Source: a virus. Taken from it: a stretch of 22,179 nt of DNA. Positions 13,989 to 20,354 of the stretch are shown one piece after another. The notes under the pieces were generated by a model that ran no database searches, was not told the DNA's origin, and saw nothing but the letters and a program-made list of their open reading frames with translations. The DNA lies in the IMG/VR virus record IMGVR_UViG_3300047362_000894, positions 1 to 22,179 of that record. One strand, written 5' to 3'. Within the stretch, counting starts at the first letter, position 1. Every line of letters starts with the position of its first letter. Made by a program: the position numbers and the translations under genes.

Positions 13989-14438
13989 TTATGTGTTAGA
14001 TTGTTTTGCCTTGATATTTTGTTCTAGCAATGCCTGTTTGAGTTTGTCTGATCCGCCTACTCTAACATTAATGATACCGTTATAGTATTCATCTGTTTCA
14101 AGTACACGCCTATCAAATTGTTCTCGTGCCTCTATGTAGGACATTTCGCCCCTACCTTTACATAGGTATAGTATTTCTCTTGTAAACTTATCTTCGCCTA
14201 GTTTGGCTACATCTGCGTTTAGTCTGTCACTGGATCCCCAGTAATCTCTCCAATCGCTTTCTTTGTAACCTCGTCTTTTATTTTTTCTGCCTTTGAGTGG
14301 TGGCTTGGTAGTTTTAAATTTTGCTAGTTTTTTACCTATGTATTTTTGGCCTGTAGTGGTATTAGTAATAAGATAAACAAAACCTTCATACTCATTTGGT
14401 ATTTCGTCAATTGTCTTGCCTTCATAAGTCCACTGCAT
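13989..14438 (-). CDS. GIY-YIG family endonuclease
   Basis: 149 residues. GFVYLITN at 19-26 and KYIGKK at 32-37 are the GIY and YIG elements of the nuclease fold. They are followed by a basic stretch (38-57), DYWGSSDRL, FTREILYLC and YIEAREQF with Glu103 as the likely metal-binding residue, and YYNGIIN near the end of the domain. The domain fills nearly the whole protein, with no DNA-binding C-terminal module, as in T4 Seg-type free-standing nucleases and related proteins of marine T4-like phages. It probably cuts DNA, either as a homing enzyme or in phage recombination. It is the last gene of the gp55-47-46-hemC operon, and a 500-base gene-free region lies after it. Confidence 0.8.
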   Translation of the reverse strand: MQWTYEGKTIDEIPNEYEGFVYLITNTTTGQKYIGKKLAKFKTTKPPLKGRKNKRRGYKESDWRDYWGSSDRLNADVAKLGEDKFTREILYLCKGRGEMSYIEAREQFDRRVLETDEYYNGIINVRVGGSDKLKQALLEQNIKAKQSNT

Positions 14439-14459
14439 GAACTTACTTACCTGTGCCTA

Positions 14460-14660
14460 TTATTTTTTTGCCTCTGTTTTGGTTTTGAACTTCTCGTGTA
14501 TCTCATCGCCTCTAATTTTGCTTAGTCTACGTATTTCTCTGAGCCATTTTCTGCTTGCTCGGTGTGTTCTAAAGCTCAGCCTTTTTTCAAAGTTTTCGTT
14601 TGCTTTGAAATATTCTAAATAGGCTTTTACTAATTGATCATGTATGTCATCATCAATCAT
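14460..14660 (-). CDS. Small basic conserved phage protein (66 aa)
   Basis: 66 residues, helical and basic: an N-terminal acidic tip (MIDDDIHDQL), then VKAYLEYFKANENFEKR, and a Lys/Arg-rich half with RASRKWLREIRRLSKIRGDEI. Proteins with this layout (helix with EYF..NE.FE, then A.R.WL.EI..L.K.RR.EI) recur in T4-like phages without a known function; a DNA- or RNA-binding role is a guess from charge. The start overlaps the hemC stop by eight bases, so it is translated by coupling within the gp47-gp46-hemC operon. Confidence 0.65.
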   Translation of the reverse strand: MIDDDIHDQLVKAYLEYFKANENFEKRLSFRTHRASRKWLREIRRLSKIRGDEIHEKFKTKTEAKK

Positions 14661-15396
14661 AGTACATTGCCTTTAGTGTAATCGGATTAGTACCAGTAGC
14701 ATGAGCTGCTAACTTTGTATGACAGTCGCCGCCAATGCCTTTTAAAAATGCACGTTCAACTTGTGCTTGTGCAAATGTAGTTGCATGATTAACTTTCTTA
14801 ACAACGTCTATAACTTCTTGATTGTCTTTTCTAGTTTGTAATGCAATAATACCTTGACCAACAGCTGGTATAGTAGGTACTCGCAACCAAGTACGTCGAA
14901 TGTCTAATGCTTGTAAACCTGCTTCGGCTAAAATTATTGCATCATAATCTTTGTTATCAAGTTTTTCAAGTCTGGTATCAATATTACCACGTATGGGTTT
15001 AATTTTTATATCTAAGTTTTTATACAACTCTTTTAGTTGTGCAATACGCCTTGGACTACTAGTACCAATTGTACATCCATATCCTACACTTCCAATTAAG
15101 ACATCATGTGGACTATTGCGTTTTAGCATTGCTGTAATAGACAAGTCTGGATGTTCTTCGCCTGGCATGTCTTTCAAACTGTGTACAGCAACATCAATGT
15201 CGCCTTCTAGTAGTTTTGTTTCTATTGTGCTACAAAAAACACCCTTGCCACCAATTTCATAAATTGGTACATCAGGATTTAAATCTCCGTCAGTTTTAAT
15301 AGTTATAATTTCGGTATCACAAGAAAGTTCTTTGCAGGCTCTTTCAGCATATGCAAGTGCTAGTTTACTTCCTCGTACTCCAATTTTTAGTTTCAT
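14653..15396 (-). CDS. hemC: Porphobilinogen deaminase (hydroxymethylbilane synthase), short form
   Basis: HemC joins four porphobilinogen units into hydroxymethylbilane, the linear precursor of haem and other tetrapyrroles. All catalytic landmarks are present: VRGSKLAL (7-14), IGGKGVF (48-54), AVHSLKDMP with Asp76 (70-78), GTSSPRR with Arg116/117 (111-117), RGNIDTRL (136-143), PAVGQGI (177-183) and the cofactor-binding Cys225 in GGDCHTKLAAHA. The protein has 247 residues against about 310 in bacteria: domain 3 stops about 22 residues after the cofactor Cys. The ATG overlaps the gp46 stop (ATGA) and the next gene overlaps its end, so it is firmly inside the recombination operon. It has the AT-rich codon use of its neighbours. 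The missing C-terminus suggests a minimal phage form; activity is untested. Confidence 0.92.
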   Translation of the reverse strand: MKLKIGVRGSKLALAYAERACKELSCDTEIITIKTDGDLNPDVPIYEIGGKGVFCSTIETKLLEGDIDVAVHSLKDMPGEEHPDLSITAMLKRNSPHDVLIGSVGYGCTIGTSSPRRIAQLKELYKNLDIKIKPIRGNIDTRLEKLDNKDYDAIILAEAGLQALDIRRTWLRVPTIPAVGQGIIALQTRKDNQEVIDVVKKVNHATTFAQAQVERAFLKGIGGDCHTKLAAHATGTNPITLKAMYYD

Positions 15397-17165
15397 TCTA
15401 CAATGTCAATATCATTTTCGTATGATGTAAAGCCGTTTTCTTTTACAACTCTCATCACATAATTGACCCTTCCTATTAGTTCGTCCTTATGTGAAATAAG
15501 GAACACATTTTTATCACCAGCTCGGCCCATCTTTTTAAGAACAGCTAACGAACCTTCTACACCGGCAGTGTCCATACCACTATCAATAAGCTCGTCGATA
15601 AACAACAAGTTAATTTTTTGATATAAACTTTCCCAAACATCTCTGAACGCAAAACTCATGCCTAAAATAAGTCTGTTACGTTCACCTCTTGATAGATTAT
15701 CAAAGTCTAAATCTTGACCAAGCTGTGTAATTTCAACAGTTAAATCATTTTGGAATATAACACTATGCGGTAATCCTAGTTTATCTAAGTAATATGTAAG
15801 TCTGTTGTTTAGATATGCTAAGTTTTGATCAATAATCTTTTTACGGATAAAACTATCTTTGTTTGTTAGTAGTTTCAATAAAAAGTCTTGATGTTCTTTA
15901 AATGTTGTAAGTTCGTTGACTGGTGTCCAATCAATTTCTTGTATTGCACTGTTGTTCAATTCATCTATTTGTGCTTGGTAAGGATCAGTTTCGTTTTGTT
16001 TTGCGCTAAGTGCAGTTTTTAAACTATCAACGTTTTGTCTATGCTCGTATGCTTCTTTGGCAGTTTCGTAAAATACACTAGGCTTTCCGTTGATGTCTCC
16101 AATGTCAGACAGCGACTTAGTAACATCAATAAGTTTATCGCCTACTTCTTTTTGATACGATAATGCATCGTCAAGTTCTTTAGCTTTACGGTCTGCAATT
16201 TCTGTTTTTTTGTCTACATGTAGTTCTTGGCCACATGTATAACACACAGCATCTTCAAGATCTGCGATGTCTTTATTAACTTTTTCAACACTTTTGTCTG
16301 CACGTTGTAGTGCTGGTTCTAAAGTACTAAGTTCCTTTTTAAGAGCCAAAATAGCATTGTTATGTTCAGTCCAATTTGATAACTTATCATGCGAATCTAA
16401 TTCTGCATCAATGTCTAAATGCTCTAATTCGTCGATTGCAGATGCTAATTTGTTTACATCTTGTTGTTTTTTAGCAAGCCATGCTCGTTGTGTGCCTTGT
16501 AGACTACTAATAGTACTTTCAATTTTACTATTTGCAGTTTGCATTGCTTCAATTTTTAATGTTTCGGTAGTAATAGACTCTTTAGTGATGCGTGTTTGCT
16601 CTTTTAGTGCATCAGCTTTCTCACTTAGGATAGTAATACCAAGTAACTGTTCGATAATAGCACGTTGATCGTTTTGTCTCATGCTAAGAAACGGCTCAGT
16701 GTAAGTGTTTAGTGCAACAATGTGCTTGAACATGTCATGACTCATGTCAAGCAAGCCGTCAATGTCCTTTTGTGTTTGTCGACTGTCGCCTTGTGACTCG
16801 TCTACTAGTTCTTGTTCTTGGTCATTAACAAAAAACTTTAGTACATTAGGGGATCTTCCACGTTCGATTCTATAATCTACATTGTTTTTTTCAAAATGTA
16901 GTGTAACTAACATGCCTTTGCTGTTAGTTTTATTAATTAAATTGTTTGCTCTGATATTTGTAAGTGCTTTTCCGTATAATGCATAGCTAAGTGCATTAAT
17001 AATAGTAGTTTTACCTGTACCATTACGTGATCCGCTGTCGTCTCCACCTTGATCTAAGTTTTCTCCAAGCACAAGTGTTAAGTTTTCTCTGTTAAAGTCA
17101 ACAGCTTGGGTTTGATTACCCACACTCATAAAATTTTTGACGGTTAAATCTTTAATTTGTATCAT
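15393..17165 (-). CDS. 46: Recombination nuclease ATPase subunit gp46 (Rad50/SbcC-like)
   Basis: ATPase partner of gp47; together they resect DNA ends for recombination-dependent replication and help degrade host DNA. The 590 residues carry every expected element: Walker A GSRNGTGKT (45-53, after a Gly/Asp-rich insert), two coiled-coil arms, the zinc hook CYTC (308-311), the signature LSRGERNRL (491-499), Walker B LLFIDELID (520-528) and the His559 switch in LISHKDEL. The length is close to T4 gp46 (560). The start overlaps the gp47 stop by four bases (ATGA), as does hemC's start with this stop, so all three are translationally coupled. Confidence 0.96.
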   Translation of the reverse strand: MIQIKDLTVKNFMSVGNQTQAVDFNRENLTLVLGENLDQGGDDSGSRNGTGKTTIINALSYALYGKALTNIRANNLINKTNSKGMLVTLHFEKNNVDYRIERGRSPNVLKFFVNDQEQELVDESQGDSRQTQKDIDGLLDMSHDMFKHIVALNTYTEPFLSMRQNDQRAIIEQLLGITILSEKADALKEQTRITKESITTETLKIEAMQTANSKIESTISSLQGTQRAWLAKKQQDVNKLASAIDELEHLDIDAELDSHDKLSNWTEHNNAILALKKELSTLEPALQRADKSVEKVNKDIADLEDAVCYTCGQELHVDKKTEIADRKAKELDDALSYQKEVGDKLIDVTKSLSDIGDINGKPSVFYETAKEAYEHRQNVDSLKTALSAKQNETDPYQAQIDELNNSAIQEIDWTPVNELTTFKEHQDFLLKLLTNKDSFIRKKIIDQNLAYLNNRLTYYLDKLGLPHSVIFQNDLTVEITQLGQDLDFDNLSRGERNRLILGMSFAFRDVWESLYQKINLLFIDELIDSGMDTAGVEGSLAVLKKMGRAGDKNVFLISHKDELIGRVNYVMRVVKENGFTSYENDIDIVE

Positions 17166-18172
17166 AGTTCGTTATAAATATCCATTAGCATCTTTTTATT
17201 AAAGTTGTCTGAGTCAATTGCATTGATTTCGCCTGCAACAATTTGATCAACGCTTTCAAATTGTTGAATATCTAGTTCAGTTGATATTTCTTCAAGTTGT
17301 TTTTGTGGTATAAGACTAATTTCTCTACAACCAAAGTTATTAATAAAGGTTTCTTTAATAAAACTAGCTTCTTCGTAGCTAATAGGTAAGTCTAAGTTTA
17401 CCCGTAAATACATATTTGGCTTAATTAGTGTTGCTTGTTCGTCAATTAGCTGACTTAGTTTAACTGTTCTATACTTAGGACAGTCTGGCCAATCAATATA
17501 TTCTGGTTCTTTGTTGTTTTCTCTGTCAAGTATCATCATACCACGGTTGTCATCCCATGCATCTGCATAGTTGTGTGGAAATGCGTTACCAATATAGTGT
17601 ATTTTGCCTTGTTTTTGTCTTTTGTGAAAGTGTCCAGAGAACACATACTCTTGATGTTCAAAATGTTCAGCTTTCAGTTCGCCGTGGTCGGGCATCTGCA
17701 CCATTGCGTTCATATAAAAACTAGGAAGTTCAAAATGACCAAACATATATTTGCTTTTTATACTTTTAATTGTTCGCCATTCATCACCTACTAACCACGG
17801 AACAAGAGCAACATCATCTTCAATGTATACTTCGTCAATAAATGTAATACCAGGAATGTGTTTTGCAAATGCTGTACTATTAACATCACGTTTGTCTTTA
17901 TAATACAAGTCGTGATTGCCGTCAAAGAAGTAAAACTTCTCAAAAGATTTGCCTAACTTTTCCATACAGCGTATTGTTGCATCCATTGTTGTTAGGTTAA
18001 GTGAATTTCTGTTGTGATGCCAGTCACCGCAGAAGATACCGGTTTCGCAACCAGCAGCTTTTGCTTGATCTATGTACCAATCAACAAAATTTTCACAATC
18101 TTGGTTGTGTACTTTGCTATTGCCCTTAAGGCCAAAGTGTATATCTGTAAAAACAGCCGCTTTTTTAAACAA
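17162..18172 (-). CDS. 47: Recombination nuclease subunit gp47 (Mre11/SbcD-like)
   Basis: Nuclease subunit of the gp46/47 complex. The 336 residues show the metallophosphoesterase motifs in order: DIHFG (10-14), GDWHHN (about 49-54), GNHD (about 85-88), GHFE (about 145-148) and SGHFHKRQ (about 180-187). The length matches T4 gp47 (339). The start codon is TTG, the only possible one because a stop lies just upstream in frame; AGAGAGA about 8 bases before serves as ribosome site. A consensus-like sigma70 promoter lies 25 bases before the likely transcription start, making this the first gene of the 47-46-hemC-66aa-GIY-YIG unit. Confidence 0.95.
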   Translation of the reverse strand: MFKKAAVFTDIHFGLKGNSKVHNQDCENFVDWYIDQAKAAGCETGIFCGDWHHNRNSLNLTTMDATIRCMEKLGKSFEKFYFFDGNHDLYYKDKRDVNSTAFAKHIPGITFIDEVYIEDDVALVPWLVGDEWRTIKSIKSKYMFGHFELPSFYMNAMVQMPDHGELKAEHFEHQEYVFSGHFHKRQKQGKIHYIGNAFPHNYADAWDDNRGMMILDRENNKEPEYIDWPDCPKYRTVKLSQLIDEQATLIKPNMYLRVNLDLPISYEEASFIKETFINNFGCREISLIPQKQLEEISTELDIQQFESVDQIVAGEINAIDSDNFNKKMLMDIYNEL

Positions 18173-18203
18173 TTTTATATCTCTCTATAGTCATACTATT
18201 AGC

Positions 18204-18232
18204 ATTATACGTTCAAATAATGTAAAAGTCAA
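18204..18232 (-). promoter_or_regulatory. Strong sigma70-type promoter of the gp47-gp46-hemC operon
   Basis: Minus strand: -35 TTGACT (18232-18227), 17-base spacer, -10 TATAAT (18209-18204, perfect consensus), start near 18197 and a leader of about 25 bases. It should be read by unmodified host polymerase, so early or middle expression is expected. Confidence 0.85.
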
Positions 18233-18236
18233 CGAC

Positions 18237-19070
18237 TTATTTAGAAGCATTTATTTTATCAGTTTCTCTTTTCTGTTCAGCTTCCCATTGTCCTTGGTTC
18301 TGCCTTGTAAAACTAGGATTCATGTCATTCATCTCTAATATATCGTCTCTAATGTTTTGATTTCGCTTCTCAATGTTAATAACACGTACAAAACTGTTAG
18401 TTACAGCCGCAGTATAGTATGCAAACGGATTAGCAGACTTAGATTCGTCAAATTGTAAGCCAATTTGTGCTAGTTGTAGTATTGCTTGGCCACGCATTTC
18501 GTCATTGTATGTGTATCCGCGAACATTACCACGTGTAGCGTACCGATCACACAGTTTCATCCACATTAAAGCAAGTTTATTAGTTGCTTTGCCGTGATCT
18601 TTGCTAAAACATCCGTTTTCCATACCGCCTTCCCAATGACTTTTGCCTATACATACCAACTCACCGTCATCATTAAATTTATAATGTTGAAAGGGCGGAA
18701 AATTAAGTTTTACTTTGTGATCTGCAACTGTTTTGGGGGTCTTTTTTCTTCCGGGCTCGTCTGGTATGTGATCAAACGTCATAATTCTAAAAATTAATTC
18801 TTCTTTTGTAATCTTTTTATAGTCAACTTCAAATTCTGCTTGTTTTACTTTTTTTCCTGCTAGTTTAGCAGCATCAAATGCGGTTACTTGTAGTCTTTTT
18901 GCTTTATTACGTTTTGCTTCAGCTACGGTCCTTATATTAATCTTATCAATGCTAGGCAAGATTATGTCGTATTGTGCATACGTAGGATCAACGTAGCTAC
19001 AAAACGTAGACTTTGACTTGTGGATTTCTTTTAAGATATCCTTATTATTTAAATAGTTTACTCTTTTCAT
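18237..19070 (-). CDS. 55: Late-transcription sigma factor gp55 with long insertion
   Basis: gp55 directs host RNA polymerase to late promoters of the TATAAATA type, several of which lie in this window. The 277-residue protein begins VNYLNNKDIL, the same start motif as T4 gp55 (YNYVNNKEL). It then has about 130 residues absent from T4's 185-residue version, with basic stretches and the block GKSHWEGGMENGCF near 143-156. The sigma-like core follows: NKLALMWMKLCDRYATRGNVRGYTY and MRGQAILQLAQIGLQFDESKSANPFAYYTA, and ends with EKRNQNIRDDILEM. I remember marine T4-like gp55 proteins with the same insert. It has its own sigma70 promoter and a GGAG ribosome site. Confidence 0.9.
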   Translation of the reverse strand: MKRVNYLNNKDILKEIHKSKSTFCSYVDPTYAQYDIILPSIDKINIRTVAEAKRNKAKRLQVTAFDAAKLAGKKVKQAEFEVDYKKITKEELIFRIMTFDHIPDEPGRKKTPKTVADHKVKLNFPPFQHYKFNDDGELVCIGKSHWEGGMENGCFSKDHGKATNKLALMWMKLCDRYATRGNVRGYTYNDEMRGQAILQLAQIGLQFDESKSANPFAYYTAAVTNSFVRVINIEKRNQNIRDDILEMNDMNPSFTRQNQGQWEAEQKRETDKINASK

Positions 19071-19091
19071 ATTTTCTCCATTTGTAGTTAC

Positions 19092-19120
19092 ATTATAATA
19101 TACTCTGTTAATAAAGTCAA
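19092..19120 (-). promoter_or_regulatory. sigma70-type promoter for gp55
   Basis: Minus strand: -35 TTGACT (19120-19115), 17-base spacer, -10 TATAAT (19097-19092). The context GTTGACTTTAT is the same as at the ncRNA promoter. The -35 box touches a plus-strand CTAAATA that points the other way. Confidence 0.8.
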
Positions 19121-19127
19121 CTAAATA
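19121..19127 (+). promoter_or_regulatory. Candidate late promoter (CTAAATA) for the baseplate operon
   Basis: CTAAATA on the plus strand, 32 bases before the gp48-like ATG, with AGGAG as ribosome site. It directly abuts the -35 box of the divergent gp55 promoter, so late polymerase binding could shut off gp55. Confidence 0.45.
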
Positions 19128-19158
19128 ATAGTATTAGTAATACTAGGAGACTTTATAT

Positions 19159-20058
19159 ATGTCAGGCAGACAAGACGGCCCCGGAACTGTAGCAAATAAT
19201 GTTGCATCTCCTGTTAGTCAACAAAATACAAGTGCAGGTTCTCAAAATCAAAATTCAAAAGCACCTTCTAAAACATTAACCAACACAGTAGGAAGTGAAA
19301 CTATCGGTGTTGGTGCTAGTATTTTAAAAAATGGTGTCAAACAAACTATAGAAGATATTGCTTCAGGTGGCGTTGGCGGCATAATGAGTGCTATCAGAGG
19401 ATTTGGTATACCTGTAGACGGACTAGCTGGCATCTTTGGTGGCGGTAGTACCGCTAGTTGGTCTAGAGATGATACAGGCGATTGGCGTATGCGTTTAAGT
19501 ATTCCAGTTGGCATGTCTTTAGATGGTGTACTCCAAGCTCAATTGAATGAAACCCAAGGTATGATTTTTCCTTATACTCCTAGTATTATATTCCAACATT
19601 CTGCACAATATAGTATGATGAAACCTACACATAGTAATTATCCTTTTCCAATATACCAAAGTAGTCAACCTGATGCATTACAAATTTCAGGTGAATTTTA
19701 TGTAGAAAGTGCAGCTGAAGGATTGTATTGGGCGGCTGCTGTACAATATTTGCGTTCAGTAACAAAAATGGCATACGGTTCAACAAGCAACCAAGGCGCT
19801 CCGCCCCCAATTATTTTACTAAACGGATACGGAGATTATGTTTTTAAAAATGTTCCATGTGTAATACAATCTTTTTCAGTTGATTTGCCAACAGATGTTG
19901 ACTACATATATTGTCCTGAGATAAACACCTATGCCCCAACAAGAAGTACTATAACAGTTGTTGCACAACCTACTTATTCAAGAAGCGAAATTCATCAATT
20001 TAGTTTAGATACATTTGTCAAAGGCGGATATGCTAAAGGCAAAGGAGGGTTTATTTAA
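19159..20058 (+). CDS. 48: Baseplate tail-tube cap protein, gp48-like
   Basis: 299 residues. The first about 100 are Gly/Ser/Asn-rich and flexible, then comes a beta-rich domain with DWRMRLSIPVG (about 107-117), GMIFPYTPSIIF (about 134-145), THSNYPFP, GEFYVESAAEGLYWAAAVQYLRS and TKMAYG, PPPIILLNGYGDY, and DLPTDVDYIY. This series (FPYTP.I.F, THSNY, A...Y..A...RS.TKM.YG, PP...L.G.G.Y, LP.DVDY) is characteristic of the gp48/gp54 tail-tube initiators of T4-like marine phages, which sit on top of the baseplate and start tube assembly. gp54 is the alternative name. The AGGAG site is strong; the next gene overlaps its stop by one base. Confidence 0.7.
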   Translation: MSGRQDGPGTVANNVASPVSQQNTSAGSQNQNSKAPSKTLTNTVGSETIGVGASILKNGVKQTIEDIASGGVGGIMSAIRGFGIPVDGLAGIFGGGSTASWSRDDTGDWRMRLSIPVGMSLDGVLQAQLNETQGMIFPYTPSIIFQHSAQYSMMKPTHSNYPFPIYQSSQPDALQISGEFYVESAAEGLYWAAAVQYLRSVTKMAYGSTSNQGAPPPIILLNGYGDYVFKNVPCVIQSFSVDLPTDVDYIYCPEINTYAPTRSTITVVAQPTYSRSEIHQFSLDTFVKGGYAKGKGGFI

Positions 20059-20354
20059 TGTATTCTCCAAGTAGTCCTTATTATAAAACACCTTTTGTTT
20101 CTGGCCAATATTTAGATATATTAAAAATAAGACCAATACCAGCTGAACCTGACGATGTACTTTATATTATACAAGTGCAATATACGCATCGACCTGATTT
20201 GCTTGCATTTGATATGTATGGTGACAAAGATCTATGGTGGGTTTATGCACAACGCAATCTTGAAATTTTAAAAGATCCTATTTTTGACTTTGAAGCAGGA
20301 ACAGAAATATTTGTACCAAAAGGCCCATCACTTAAACGCTTGTTGGGATTATAG
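20058..20354 (+). CDS. 53: Baseplate wedge subunit gp53
   Basis: 98 residues, about half of T4 gp53 (196) but covering its conserved core: YTHRPDLLAFDMYGDKDLWWVYAQRN (about 41-66), followed by DPIFDFEAGTEIFVP. The PDLLA(Y/F)D.YGD..LWW..A.RN pattern with a following PG-type turn and IxVP is the standard signature of gp53, which joins wedges into the baseplate and has a LysM-like fold. The ATG overlaps the gp48-like stop (TAATG), and the next gene begins directly after its stop, so the three baseplate genes are one translational unit. Confidence 0.85.
   Translation: MYSPSSPYYKTPFVSGQYLDILKIRPIPAEPDDVLYIIQVQYTHRPDLLAFDMYGDKDLWWVYAQRNLEILKDPIFDFEAGTEIFVPKGPSLKRLLGL

Noticed and set aside
13491-14438. 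Group I intron around the GIY-YIG gene
   Set aside because: No interrupted gene flanks the region and no recognisable intron core pairing; the nuclease looks free-standing.
17173-17180. TATAAATA on the plus strand at the end of gp47
   Set aside because: No plus-strand gene lies downstream; chance match in AT-rich coding DNA.
18238-18244. CTAAATA on the minus strand before gp47
   Set aside because: Created by the gp55 codons TCT AAA TAA; gp47 has a far better sigma70 promoter just downstream.
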